Positions 8,983-18,069 of a DNA stretch of 64,000 nucleotides are shown in pieces. Below the pieces are notes generated by a model. It had not been told where the DNA came from and ran no database searches. It was given only the letters and a program-made list of their open reading frames with translations. The translations under genes and the position numbers were made by a program. This DNA is from Gammaproteobacteria bacterium CG11_big_fil_rev_8_21_14_0_20_46_22. Its GTDB lineage: Bacteria; Pseudomonadota; Gammaproteobacteria; UBA12402. The stretch is taken from positions 8,723 through 72,722 of the forward strand of contig PCWT01000016.1 in the NCBI GenBank assembly GCA_002796245.1. Direction: 5' to 3'. Position 1 is the first letter of the stretch. Each line of letters begins with the position of its first letter.

Positions 8983-9801
8983 ATGAGATGTATCAAGCCA
9001 CTTGGCATTTTTTTTGGATTTATGTTGCTAGCAAACTTAGGCTTTGCAGCACCCAGCAAACAGCTATGGCCGCGTTGGCAAGCTAATACACCCCATTCTA
9101 CCAAAATCATTAATCATGCCAGTTTTCAACACTTTCTCAATCATTATGTATACACAACAAAAACAGGCGTTAATTTCGTGCGCTACGCCAAAGTCACTGC
9201 ACAAGATAAGACGCAATTAAAAACTTACCTAAAGCAACTGAGCCAAATTCCAATAGCACAATACAATCGCTCCGTTCAATTGGCTTATTGGATAAACTTG
9301 TATAACGCACTCACGATTGAAACCGTGTTACAGCATTATCCGGTTAAAAGCATTCGTGACATTAAACTCGGCAGTTGGTTTTCAAGCGCCCCGTGGGATG
9401 CCAAGCTCATCACAGTGGAGGGTGTACCCGTATCACTGAATGATATTGAACATCGTATTATTCGCCCGATTTGGAATGATCCACGCACGCATTATGCATT
9501 GAACTGCGCTTCTTACAGTTGTCCTAACTTACAAAAGCAGGTCTACACGGGCAAAACCGTTAATACCATGCTTACCCAAGATGCCAAAGAATACATTAAT
9601 AGCCCTCGTGCCGTTTCGATTAAAAATAACAAGCTGATCGTCTCCAGCATTTATGATTGGTATCAAATAGACTTTGGTGGTAACGAACAGGCGGTGATTC
9701 AACACCTGAAAAAATATGCGAGACCGGCATTAAGACAACAACTCAACCATTTTCGTTCGATTTCAGCTTATCATTATGATTGGCGTTTAAATGGGAACTA
9801 G
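8983..9801 (+). CDS. secreted DUF547 protein
   Basis: A 272-residue DUF547 protein with an N-terminal signal peptide (cleavage near GFAAPS, about residue 23). Family motifs are AYWINLYNALTI, LNDIEHRIIRP, HYALNCASYSCPNL and YDWYQIDFGG. The conserved Cys-x4-Cys (NCASYSC) and His suggest a papain-like or redox site, but no activity is established to my knowledge. It closes the run TVP38, flavoprotein, CDP-alcohol transferase; DUF547 next to such genes is a recurrent association. Confidence 0.87.
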   Translation: MRCIKPLGIFFGFMLLANLGFAAPSKQLWPRWQANTPHSTKIINHASFQHFLNHYVYTTKTGVNFVRYAKVTAQDKTQLKTYLKQLSQIPIAQYNRSVQLAYWINLYNALTIETVLQHYPVKSIRDIKLGSWFSSAPWDAKLITVEGVPVSLNDIEHRIIRPIWNDPRTHYALNCASYSCPNLQKQVYTGKTVNTMLTQDAKEYINSPRAVSIKNNKLIVSSIYDWYQIDFGGNEQAVIQHLKKYARPALRQQLNHFRSISAYHYDWRLNGN

Positions 9802-9825
9802 CCGCTAAAAGGAAAGGAAAAACGT

Positions 9826-9972
9826 ATGGAAACGTCCTGGTTATTGCATCTCATCGAGTGGTTAGCACTCATTTTCATTTTTGCGATAGGTACAGTCGCA
9901 TTGATGAGGTATTTTTACTTGACCTTAGACTATGGTCCAAGGTCTATAGTAAGCATTAGGCCGATGAAATAA
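9826..9972 (+). CDS. possible 48-residue single-span membrane peptide
   Basis: A short frame starting METSWLLHLIEWLALIF, with one hydrophobic helix (residues ~5-26) and a purine-rich AAGGAAAGGAAAA before the ATG. It lies 25 bases after the DUF547 stop. Its 3' third is occupied by the MerR-type promoter of the next operon. It could be a genuine small terminal gene of the upstream operon or a chance frame over regulatory DNA. I recognise no homologue. Confidence 0.4.
   Translation: METSWLLHLIEWLALIFIFAIGTVALMRYFYLTLDYGPRSIVSIRPMK
9919..9950 (+). promoter_or_regulatory. MerR-type promoter with overlong spacer and central dyad
   Basis: TTGACC (9919-9924) and TATAGT (9945-9950) are separated by 20 bp, the overlong spacing typical of MerR-activated promoters. 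Between and over them lies a 22-bp dyad at 9922-9943, with arms ACCTT...AAGGT and GAC...GTC, broken only by transition-type mismatches. The ACCTT...AAGGT arms resemble CueR/ZntR-class operators. It would drive the AhpD-like gene, merR and merT downstream. Confidence 0.85.
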
Positions 9973-10002
9973 ATTGAATGACCCGATAGGAGGTAGTCGA
10001 GT

Positions 10003-10377
10003 ATGAGTAACGATTTAAATCACATTGATCCCGCGTTAGGGCTCATGGGTGAATTTTCTAAAGTGAGTTTAGGCACGGTACAGAAAATTCAACAAATGCG
10101 CCAAGACGTCATTTTTAAAGACGGTGTAATACCGGCGAAATTTAAAACTTTAGCCGCTATGCTTTGTGGCATTAATGCGCGTTGTGAGCCGTGTTTAAAG
10201 TTTTATGTACTAAAAGCTAAGGAACAAGGTGTTACTGAGCAAGAGCTTGGTGAGTTTCTAGCGGTGGCTTCAACGATGGGCGGTTGTGTCGGTGAGATGT
10301 GGGCTTTAAAAGCCTATAAAGCGTTTAAAGAAGAGTCGGCCTCGACCGATGCCAGTTGCTGTGAGCATCAAGGATAG
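10003..10377 (+). CDS. small AhpD-like carboxymuconolactone decarboxylase-family protein
   Basis: A 124-residue single-domain CMD protein with a CxxC redox pair in NARCEPCLKFYV (residues ~58-61) and further cysteines in TMGGCVGEMW and in the tail (ASCCEHQG). It follows a MerR-type promoter and AGGAGG at 9990-9995. Small CMD proteins of this sort often lie next to arsenic, mercury or zinc genes and may be thiol-based reductants. The CC-x-H tail could bind metal. Confidence 0.85.
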   Translation: MSNDLNHIDPALGLMGEFSKVSLGTVQKIQQMRQDVIFKDGVIPAKFKTLAAMLCGINARCEPCLKFYVLKAKEQGVTEQELGEFLAVASTMGGCVGEMWALKAYKAFKEESASTDASCCEHQG

Positions 10378-10398
10378 CGATATCGTGGAGCGAATAGT

Positions 10399-10848
10399 AT
10401 GAATGACTTAACCATTGGACAAGTGGCTAAACTTGCGAACGTGTCGGCAGACACTATTCGTTTGTATGAGCGTTATGGCTTGCTGGTTGAACCCAAGCGA
10501 GCCGCCAATGGTTATCGGCAATACACACAGGATACCGTGCAACGTTTAACGTTTATTCTCCGCGCAAAAACAATGGGATTTACGCTCAATGAAATTCGAG
10601 AATTACTGGCGTTACAACCTTTATCCACACAGTCGTGTAAAGAAGCAAAACGTCAGGCGAATGCAAAATTGCAATCAGTGAAAGATAAATTAACGGAGTT
10701 AAAACGATTAGAACGGGCATTATCTCAATTGATTCAAGCCTGTGATATCCATTCACCGAAAGCACCTTGTCCAATTTTGATGGCCTTTGCAAAAAACTTT
10801 GGAGGTTCACATGAAAAGCCTAAAAAACATGAAAAACAAAGCGCCTAA
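10399..10848 (+). CDS. MerR-family heavy-metal regulator
   Basis: A 149-residue MerR protein: N-terminal winged helix (IGQVAKLANVSADTIRLYERYGL), dimerisation helix, and metal loop. Cys80, Cys115 and Cys124 show the same 35- and 9-residue spacing as the three Hg(II) ligands of MerR and the Zn/Pb/Cd ligands of ZntR and PbrR. That predicts a divalent thiophilic metal as inducer, not monovalent copper. Its operator is most likely the dyad at 9922-9943, making the operon autoregulated. merT begins inside its 3' end. Confidence 0.9.
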   Translation: MNDLTIGQVAKLANVSADTIRLYERYGLLVEPKRAANGYRQYTQDTVQRLTFILRAKTMGFTLNEIRELLALQPLSTQSCKEAKRQANAKLQSVKDKLTELKRLERALSQLIQACDIHSPKAPCPILMAFAKNFGGSHEKPKKHEKQSA

Positions 10849-11176
10849 AAAAACCTTAATTGCCGCAGTAATTGCTGCTATTGTGGCTGCCTTGTGTTGC
10901 TTAGGCCCATTGATCGTTGTGTTATTAGGATTAGGCAGTGCTTGGATGAGTGTTTTTACCCAGATTGCTTTTTTTAGGCCAGTGGCTATCATGCTAACAG
11001 TAGTGTTTTTAGGGATTGCTTATTGGAAACTCTATATCACACCAAAACGGCGCTCTATTGATCAACCCTGTGCCAAACCAGAAACCTTGCGTATTTATCG
11101 TTTGGTTTTCTGGGTGGTTGTGGTGATTGCTTTATTACTGTTGGCTTTCCCTTGGTATGTTCACTGGTTTTGGTAG
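10811..11176 (+). CDS. MerT-like mercuric/metal ion transport protein
   Basis: A 121-residue three-helix membrane protein. The first helix contains the MerT signature ALCCLGPL (Cys29-Cys30), and the second half (YRLVFWVVVVIALLLLAFPW) matches the third MerT helix. The inner loop has a single cysteine (DQPCAKPE) where MerT usually has two. The ATG at 10811 follows GGAGG and overlaps merR by 38 bases. No merP or genuine merA is nearby, so uptake for reduction is unlikely; another metal or transport direction is possible. Confidence 0.82.
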   Translation: MKSLKNMKNKAPKKTLIAAVIAAIVAALCCLGPLIVVLLGLGSAWMSVFTQIAFFRPVAIMLTVVFLGIAYWKLYITPKRRSIDQPCAKPETLRIYRLVFWVVVVIALLLLAFPWYVHWFW

Positions 11177-11322
11177 GGCTCAAACCGTTTATCATGAAGT
11201 TGAATGAACAATGAGTTCACCTTGATACATTCCCATTTGGAATGAAAATTCATATTGATACTGAGCAGGTTTTTTGGTGTTATTAGCATTTACCTTATTT
11301 GTCGTCATGTAGGCATTCCTTG

Positions 11323-11350
11323 ATATTCGCCTTGGGGTTAAGGAGAATAT
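11323..11350. promoter_or_regulatory. 28-bp dyad upstream of the cus operon
   Basis: ATATTC-g-CCTT-(loop)-AAGG-a-GAATAT forms a dyad with ten perfect pairs and one mismatch, 36 bp before the outer-membrane factor gene. A TTGATA at 11320-11325 lies at its left edge and a possible -10 (TATACT) at 11356-11361. It may be an operator for a metal regulator. A second, perfect 6-bp inverted repeat (CATTCC/GGAATG) lies about 80 bp upstream. Confidence 0.4.
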
Positions 11351-11385
11351 TAGAATATACTACCAAGCACCAATGAAACAAAGGG

Positions 11386-12633
11386 ATGCACATGTTTTTG
11401 AGAAAAGGGATTAGCTTATTGGTGTTCACTTTGCCGCTGAGCGTATGGGCAGCTCCTTCACTGAATTTACACCAAGCAGAACGGCTCGCTTTACACCTTG
11501 CCCCTGAGTTAAAACAATTGCAAGCCAATAGTGATGCTTTAAATCAAGATGCGGTGGCCGACGATCAATGGGATGATCCAAAATTGATGGTGGGTGCTGC
11601 CAATGTCCCCGCAGACACCTTTAGCTTTACGCAAGACAACATGACACAGATTCAAGTGGGCTTGATGCAGCAATTACCGAGAGGCCATAGTTTGGCCATC
11701 CGCTCCTTACAAGATCGATTGCGCGCTGCCTCGACAGAGAGTCAAAAAGCCTTAATGAAACTCACTATTTTGCGCTCGATTCGAGTGAGCTGGCTCAATG
11801 CTTATTATTGGCAGCAAGCGATTACAATCTACACGCAAGAAAAACGCATTTTTCAACACTTGCTGGAAGTGAACACCAAATTACTGGAGAACAATCAGGC
11901 GCAGCAAAAGGATGTGGTCAGAGCACAATTTGAATTAAGTCAACTGACCCAGCAAATCATTGATGCCAGGCAGCAACAGGCTGAGGCTAATGCGCAATTA
12001 GCACGTTGGCTGCCATTTCAAATCGATCGATTGCGATTTCAGTTACCGACTTGGCCAGCACCACCTCATTTAAAACAATTAAAAACCGTGATTAAGCAGC
12101 AGCCTTTGTTGCGTGTCGATAACCAAAATAGCGAAGTCAATCAAGCAGGCATCAAACTGGCTGAACAGCAATACGTGCCTGGGGTTAATGTGGGTGTGGT
12201 TTATGGTGTCCGCCAAGGCGATGATGCGGCGGGCAACAAACGCTCTAACTTCATTGGGGCTCAAGTGACGATGGATTTACCGTTTTTTACAAAGAATAGG
12301 CAGAGTCGACGCTTGAAAGCCAGCGAAGAACGCTATACCGCTGCACAAATGCAAACAATGTCGGATTATCGTCAATTGCGAAGCCAATTGCTCGATAATT
12401 ATGCCGCTTGGCAAGAACTCTCTCTGCAATATCAGGTCTATCAGCAACAATTGATTCCTGAAGCTCAACATTATGCCGAAGCCACTCAAGTGGCCTATCA
12501 AAACAAGCAAACCGATTTTCCCACGCTAGCAAGAGCTTATGTAGCTTCTTATAACACCGAATTGGCTGCGCTTAAAACGCACGTTGGCCTGTTACAAGCG
12601 CGGGTTAATTTACTCTATTTACAAGGACGCTGA
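11386..12633 (+). CDS. CusC-like outer-membrane efflux factor (TolC family)
   Basis: A 415-residue TolC-family protein with a signal peptide ending VWAAPS (about residue 22). It has two long coiled-coil halves, starting LNLHQAERLALHLAPELKQL and, in repeat two, VDNQNSEVNQAGIKLAEQQYVPGVNVGVVYGVR. It forms the outer-membrane channel of the tripartite pump encoded with the next two genes, which follow directly. The N-terminus lacks a clear lipobox cysteine, unlike E. coli CusC. Confidence 0.88.
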   Translation: MHMFLRKGISLLVFTLPLSVWAAPSLNLHQAERLALHLAPELKQLQANSDALNQDAVADDQWDDPKLMVGAANVPADTFSFTQDNMTQIQVGLMQQLPRGHSLAIRSLQDRLRAASTESQKALMKLTILRSIRVSWLNAYYWQQAITIYTQEKRIFQHLLEVNTKLLENNQAQQKDVVRAQFELSQLTQQIIDARQQQAEANAQLARWLPFQIDRLRFQLPTWPAPPHLKQLKTVIKQQPLLRVDNQNSEVNQAGIKLAEQQYVPGVNVGVVYGVRQGDDAAGNKRSNFIGAQVTMDLPFFTKNRQSRRLKASEERYTAAQMQTMSDYRQLRSQLLDNYAAWQELSLQYQVYQQQLIPEAQHYAEATQVAYQNKQTDFPTLARAYVASYNTELAALKTHVGLLQARVNLLYLQGR

Positions 12634-12634
12634 G

Positions 12635-13924
12635 ATGAAAGCCTCAAAAAGCATTTTATGGGTTGTCGTGATTGTGCTGTGTCTAGTCATTGTCTTTGCT
12701 TTGGGTTGGTGGTTGTCACGTAGCACGTCAACTCGTGCATCAACAACTGCGTCTTCACAAACAGCCAATAAAAAGCCACTCTATTGGGTGGCTCCCATGA
12801 ATCCCAGCTATCGCCGTGACAAACCGGGGAAATCGCCGATGGGAATGGATTTAGTGCCCGTCTATGAAGAACCCAGCGAGGCCGGTGTCGTTAAAATTTC
12901 TCCAACGGTTGAAAATAACTTAGGCGTTCGCACGGCAGTCGTTGAAAAACGCCATTTCAATCAACAGATTCGCACAGTAGGCTATGTACAACCCGATGAA
13001 AATACGTTGCAAACAATGAGTGTTTATACGGAAGGTTGGATTAAGGACTTACAAGTCAAAGCGGCGGGTGAGCCGGTTAAGCAAGGTCAATTGCTCTTTA
13101 AACTCTATTCGCCTGTCTTAGTAAGCGCCCAAGAAGAATATTTATTGGCAATCAAATATCATAATCCATTACTCATTCGAGCAGGCAAACAAAAACTCAT
13201 CACGCTAGGCATGTCAGCAAAAGACATTGATCAATTAGCCTCAGCGCGGCAAGCCCAGCAAAACGTGCCTGTCTATGCGCCACAATCCGGTTATATCACC
13301 CAGCTCAATGTTCGAGAAGGTGCACATGTTATGCCAGCTACCCCGTTGATGAGCATTGCAAATTTATCGACTGTGTGGGTCATTGCTGAAGTCTATGAGC
13401 AACAAGCGGCTTTATTAAAAACAGGCCAGCGGGTTAGCGCGCGTTTTAATGGCTTGCCTGGAAAAATCATCAAAGGCAAAGTGGATTACATCTATCCAAC
13501 GCTTAATGCGAAAACGCGTACCGTACGGGTGCGATTAGTTTTTGCTAATCCTAATACTCAACTCAAACCGGCCATGTATGCCAATATCACCATTGATGCG
13601 GGTCATTCTCTGTCAGTGGTTGCGATTCCGAAAGAAGCCTTGATCCAGTTGGGTGATACGAATCGTGTGGTATTAGCCTTAGGCGATGGAAAATTTAAAC
13701 CGGTGACGGTGAAGGTGGGGCAACAAAATCAAGACTGGGTTGCGATTACCGAAGGTTTGACACCCGGCCAAAAAGTCGTGACGTCAGCGCAATTTTTATT
13801 GGACTCAGAAAGCAACTTGAAAGCGGGTTTAAAGCGATTGAGTAACGATCAAACTAACAGCCCCTCTTCATCAGGCAATAAAAAAATGAAGCCAACCACG
13901 AATCCTAATCACACAGGACATTAA
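12635..13924 (+). CDS. CusB-like periplasmic adaptor with Met-rich metal-binding domain
   Basis: A 429-residue membrane-fusion protein starting one base after the previous stop (AAGGA upstream). After an N-terminal membrane anchor comes a heavy-metal-binding domain, YWVAPMNPSYRRDKPG then KSPMGMDLVPVYE. Its methionines match the Cu(I)/Ag(I) binding type of CusB; the Cys/His of other members are absent. Barrel-sandwich and beta-barrel segments follow (VYAPQSGYITQLNVREGAHV, YIYPTLNAKTRTVRVR). The tail is Ser/Asn/His-rich. Confidence 0.9.
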   Translation: MKASKSILWVVVIVLCLVIVFALGWWLSRSTSTRASTTASSQTANKKPLYWVAPMNPSYRRDKPGKSPMGMDLVPVYEEPSEAGVVKISPTVENNLGVRTAVVEKRHFNQQIRTVGYVQPDENTLQTMSVYTEGWIKDLQVKAAGEPVKQGQLLFKLYSPVLVSAQEEYLLAIKYHNPLLIRAGKQKLITLGMSAKDIDQLASARQAQQNVPVYAPQSGYITQLNVREGAHVMPATPLMSIANLSTVWVIAEVYEQQAALLKTGQRVSARFNGLPGKIIKGKVDYIYPTLNAKTRTVRVRLVFANPNTQLKPAMYANITIDAGHSLSVVAIPKEALIQLGDTNRVVLALGDGKFKPVTVKVGQQNQDWVAITEGLTPGQKVVTSAQFLLDSESNLKAGLKRLSNDQTNSPSSSGNKKMKPTTNPNHTGH

Positions 13925-13965
13925 CGAATGAAAGGATTTCAATTAATAACGAGGCAGCGTACACG

Positions 13966-16900
13966 ATGTTAAAGGCTATTATTCGCTGGTCGATTCACAA
14001 TCGGTTTATTGTGATTGCGCTAACGCTTTTTTTAATTGCGTTGGGGGTCTATGCGTTATTTAAAACACCGGTGGATGCGATTCCTGATTTATCCGATGTG
14101 CAAGTCATTGTGAAAACGCCTTATCCTGGCCAAGCCCCTCAAGTTGTGGAAGATCAAGTCACCTATCCTTTGTCAACGGCCATGTTGGCCGTGCCAGGGG
14201 CTGTGACGGTACGCGGCTATTCCTTTTTTGGCGATTCGTATGTGTATATTTTATTTAAAGATGGCACGGACCCCTATTGGGCACGCTCACGCGTTTTGGA
14301 ATACTTAAGTCAAATCGGCAGTCAATTACCCCCTAATGCTAAGCCTGAATTAGGGCCAGATGCCACCGGTGTGGGTTGGGTGTATCAATATGCGCTCGTC
14401 GATAAAACGGGGCAACGTGATTTATCCCAACTAACCAGCTTACAAAACTGGCTATTAAAATACGATCTGCAAACCGTGCCGGATGTCTCTGAAGTCGCTA
14501 CCGTGGGCGGCATGGTTAAGCAATATCAAATCACCTTGCACCCCAATCAACTGCGTGCTTACGGCTTAACGCTCGCCCAAGTCAAACAAGCCGTCCAAAA
14601 AGCCAACCAAGAAGTCGGTGGTTCGGTGGCTGAAATGGGTGAAGCCGAATATATGATTCGTGCGACTGGTTATATTCAGAAAATTAAATCGATTGAAGAT
14701 ATCCCGCTTGGCTTAAGTAAAGAAGGGACACCGATTTTATTGTCGGATGTGGCCACAGTGAAACTTGGCCCGCAAATGCGCCGTGGTGTGGCAGAGCTTA
14801 ATGGTCAAGGTGAAACCGTCGGTGGTGTGATTGTGATGCGCCAAGGTGAAAACGCGCTTGATACCATTAAACTCGTGAAAGAAAAATTAGCCCAATTGCA
14901 ATCGAGTTTACCCCAAGGCGTTGAGATTGTACCCGTGTATGATCGCTCAGGCTTAATTACCCGTGCAATTCACACGCTCAGTTGGACATTACTGATTGAG
15001 TTTCTTGTCGTTGCTGCGGTGTGTTTACTCTTTTTATTGCATTTTCGCTCTTCCTTAGTCGTCATCTTGAGTTTGCCGATTGGGGTATTGGTGGCTTTTA
15101 TTATCATGCGTTGGCAAGGACTCAATGCCAATATTATGTCCTTAGGGGGTATTGCGATTGCCATTGGTGTGATGGTGGATGCCGCCATCATCATGGTTGA
15201 AAACATGCACAAGCAGCTTGAAAAAGCACAAGCCAGTGAGCAACCTATTCAGCGATGGAAACTGGTGGAAGCCTCAGCGATTGAAGTCGGACCCACCTTG
15301 TTTTTCTCATTATTGATTACGACACTGAGCTTTTTGCCCGTGTTTGCTTTACAAGCACAAGAAGGCCGACTGTTTGCGCCTTTAGCCTTTACTAAAACTT
15401 ATGCGATGGCGGCCGCCTCCGGATTAGCGATTACCTTAGTGCCGGTGTTAATGGGGTATTTTATTCGTGGTCGCATTGTGCCAGAACAACGCAACCCGAT
15501 TAATCGGGCTTTATTGTGGTGTTATAAACCTGTTGTTACGCTAATTTTACGTTTTCCTAAGACCTTAATTTTGCTTACAGTGATTTTATTTATTGTGACC
15601 TTTTGGCCCGCTTCTCAGATTGGCTCTGAGTTTATGCCCGATTTAAACGAAGGCGATTTGATGTACATGCCAACGATGTTGCCGGGGGTTTCTATTGGCA
15701 AGGCGCGTCAAGTCTTGCAACAAACGGACAAACTAATTAAACAAATCCCCGAGGTGAAAAGTGTTTTGGGTAAAGTGGGACGAGCAGAAACCGCCACTGA
15801 TCCTGCGCCCATGACCATGATTGAAAGTGTGATTCAATTAAAACCGGAGTCGCAATGGCGCAAAGGGATGACGATCGCTAAGCTCAAGCAAGTGTTGGAT
15901 CGTACCGTTAGGCTACCCGGTGTCACCAATGCCTGGGTGATGCCCATTCGCACTCGAATTGATATGTTAGCAACCGGCATTAAAACGCCTGTTGGGATTA
16001 AAATCCTAGGGCCTCACTTAAAAGAAATTCAAACCATTGGTGAGGAGCTTGAAAAACTATTACCGCAAGTGAAAGGCACGACGTCAGTATATGCGGATCG
16101 TGCTGTGGGTGGTCGTTATATTCAAGTCGATATTAAGCGACAACAAGCCGCCCGTTATGGGTTGAATATCGCCGATGTGCAAACTATGGTGCAATCAGCC
16201 ATTGGTGGGATAAATGTCACTGAAACCATTGAAGGCCGCGAACGTTATCCAGTCAACCTTCGCTACCCACAAGCTGAACGCCAAGATGTGGATGCACTTA
16301 AAACTCTGCCAATTGTGACGCCTACGGGCGCACATATTGCATTAAGTGATGTGGCGCACGTTTATGTGACACAAGGCCCACCCGCCATTAAAAGCGAGAA
16401 TGCGCAATTAACCGGTTGGGTATTAGTGGATATTGCCGGGCGTGACTTGGGCAGTTACACGCAAGCCGCACAACAGCTTGTGAAAGAAAAATTAAAACTA
16501 CCACCCGGTTATCGCTTATTATGGACAGGCCAATATGAATACATGCAACGTGCTAAAAATCGTTTGATGCTATTAGTGCCATTAACCTTAGTCTTAATTT
16601 TCTTTTTACTGTATTTGAATTCACGTAGTTTGATTGAAGTCTTGATTATTATGGGTACCTTGCCTTTATCTTTTATCGGTGGTATTTGGTTGTTGTATTG
16701 GTTGGATTACAATCTGTCAGTTGCAGTCGGTGTTGGCTTTATCGCGCTGGCTGGTGTCGCTGTTGAAACGGGGATGGTGTTGCTGAACTATTTAAACAAC
16801 GCCTTAAAGGAAAAAATCCATACAGCGCAGGCTGAAAAACGTGCGCTCACCCCAGACGATATCATTGCCGTGATTAAGCAAGGAGCATTATATCGAGTAC

Positions 16901-17106
16901 GCCCCATTATGATGGCCGTGGCTGCAACCTTTGCGGGTTTATTGCCGGTGATGTTAAGTCGAGGCACGGGTTCTGAAGTGATGCGTCGCATTGCTGCGCC
17001 GATGGTGGGCGGTTTAATAACAGCAACCCTTTTAACGTTAGTCATTATTCCTGCGATTTATTATTTGTGGAAACGGCGATTAGTTGGACGTGAACTAAAG
17101 AAGTAA
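13966..17106 (+). CDS. CusA-like heavy-metal RND efflux pump
   Basis: A 1046-residue HME-RND transporter of full family length. It shows the typical start (HNRFIVIALTLFLIALGVYALFKTPVDAIPDLSDVQV), twelve predicted membrane helices, and the proton-relay region in helix 4 (GGIAIAIGVMVDAAIIMVEN). The porter-domain methionines appear in LMYMPTMLPG, APMTMIESV and RIDMLATGIKTP, the places of the CusA methionine site. Together with the Met-type adaptor this predicts Cu(I)/Ag(I) export from cytoplasm and periplasm. Confidence 0.93.
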   Translation: MLKAIIRWSIHNRFIVIALTLFLIALGVYALFKTPVDAIPDLSDVQVIVKTPYPGQAPQVVEDQVTYPLSTAMLAVPGAVTVRGYSFFGDSYVYILFKDGTDPYWARSRVLEYLSQIGSQLPPNAKPELGPDATGVGWVYQYALVDKTGQRDLSQLTSLQNWLLKYDLQTVPDVSEVATVGGMVKQYQITLHPNQLRAYGLTLAQVKQAVQKANQEVGGSVAEMGEAEYMIRATGYIQKIKSIEDIPLGLSKEGTPILLSDVATVKLGPQMRRGVAELNGQGETVGGVIVMRQGENALDTIKLVKEKLAQLQSSLPQGVEIVPVYDRSGLITRAIHTLSWTLLIEFLVVAAVCLLFLLHFRSSLVVILSLPIGVLVAFIIMRWQGLNANIMSLGGIAIAIGVMVDAAIIMVENMHKQLEKAQASEQPIQRWKLVEASAIEVGPTLFFSLLITTLSFLPVFALQAQEGRLFAPLAFTKTYAMAAASGLAITLVPVLMGYFIRGRIVPEQRNPINRALLWCYKPVVTLILRFPKTLILLTVILFIVTFWPASQIGSEFMPDLNEGDLMYMPTMLPGVSIGKARQVLQQTDKLIKQIPEVKSVLGKVGRAETATDPAPMTMIESVIQLKPESQWRKGMTIAKLKQVLDRTVRLPGVTNAWVMPIRTRIDMLATGIKTPVGIKILGPHLKEIQTIGEELEKLLPQVKGTTSVYADRAVGGRYIQVDIKRQQAARYGLNIADVQTMVQSAIGGINVTETIEGRERYPVNLRYPQAERQDVDALKTLPIVTPTGAHIALSDVAHVYVTQGPPAIKSENAQLTGWVLVDIAGRDLGSYTQAAQQLVKEKLKLPPGYRLLWTGQYEYMQRAKNRLMLLVPLTLVLIFFLLYLNSRSLIEVLIIMGTLPLSFIGGIWLLYWLDYNLSVAVGVGFIALAGVAVETGMVLLNYLNNALKEKIHTAQAEKRALTPDDIIAVIKQGALYRVRPIMMAVAATFAGLLPVMLSRGTGSEVMRRIAAPMVGGLITATLLTLVIIPAIYYLWKRRLVGRELKK

Positions 17107-17427
17107 AGCTGAGTATGAACTTACAAAAAACAACGTTAATGTTACTGGAGGTTTTACCAACTTCAATGGAGGATTCTCCTGTTGCTAAACATGCAACGAT
17201 GACTACCAATATGGCTATTGGTATGGCTGCTGGAGAAATGGCTTATTTTTCTCATTTTAGAGGAGCGATCAATTAAGCTATTTTTCTCGGTTATCATGCT
17301 GTTATGAGAGCGTAATTAAGTATAAGGATAATAAATGCACTCTTTGAATATCGCAGGTAAAATTAGAGCTAATCGGTATGATTTGTTAAACTAAGATCGG
17401 CTATTTCTTTAAATCGAGCATAAATTT
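17107..17427. other. non-coding gap after cusA with weak short frame
   Basis: The only open frame is a 53-codon one at 17115-17276 (MNLQKTTLMLLEVLPT...), with no clear ribosome site and a Met/Ala-rich composition. I would not call it a gene. No strong terminator is visible after cusA. The last ~100 bases must hold the methyltransferase promoter, but I see no good -35/-10 pair. Confidence 0.5.
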
Positions 17428-18045
17428 ATGAGCACCTCTTTTTCAAAAAAACATTGGGAACAGGTTTATACCCAAAAACAGGCAGATGAAGTCAGTTGGT
17501 ATCAAAAGAAGCCAACGGTATCACTCAGTATGATTCAAAGCATTAGTAGTCCGCGAGATCGAGTGATTGATATCGGTGGCGGCTCTTCCTCATTAGTCGA
17601 TCACTTGCTAGTGTTAGGCTATGATAAGTTAGCGGTATTGGATATTGCCCAACAAGCCATACAGCAAATACAAAAACGATTAGCTGAAAAAGCAAACCAC
17701 GTTGAGTGGTACATTGACGATATCACGCAGTTTGTGCCGCCTCATCCTTATGAAGTGTGGCATGATCGTGCGGTATTTCATTTTTTAATGGATCAAACCT
17801 TAAGAGCAGCCTATGTCGATGTGCTTAAGAAAACACTTACTCCTGGCGGTTATGTCGTCATGGCTACCTTTGGAAAAGGTGGGCCAAAACGTTGCAGCGG
17901 GTTGGATATCGTGCAGTATGATGAAAGGATGATGCAAAATGAACTGGGTGATGAATTTATTTTGTTAAACAGCCAATATGAATCGCATGTGACACCTGCT
18001 GGCAAAGAGCAGCGTTTTATTTATTTGACTTTCTTAAGACAATGA
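17428..18045 (+). CDS. class I SAM-dependent methyltransferase
   Basis: A 205-residue Rossmann-fold methyltransferase. The N-terminal KKHWEQVYTQKQADEVSWYQ is typical of a widespread TPMT-like group, and motif I is VIDIGGGSSSLVDHLL, followed by KLAVLDIAQQAI. Later, HDRAVFHFLMD and GGYVVMATFGKGGPKRCSGLDIVQYD complete the family pattern. The substrate is unknown; members near metal and oxidant genes may methylate thiol or metalloid compounds. It stands alone, converging with the signalling operon. Confidence 0.85.
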   Translation: MSTSFSKKHWEQVYTQKQADEVSWYQKKPTVSLSMIQSISSPRDRVIDIGGGSSSLVDHLLVLGYDKLAVLDIAQQAIQQIQKRLAEKANHVEWYIDDITQFVPPHPYEVWHDRAVFHFLMDQTLRAAYVDVLKKTLTPGGYVVMATFGKGGPKRCSGLDIVQYDERMMQNELGDEFILLNSQYESHVTPAGKEQRFIYLTFLRQ

Positions 18046-18069
18046 ATCTATTTAATTATCATGTTACGC

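Noticed and set aside
17115-17276. 53-codon frame after cusA
   Set aside because: No ribosome site, odd Met/Ala composition and no homologue recognised.
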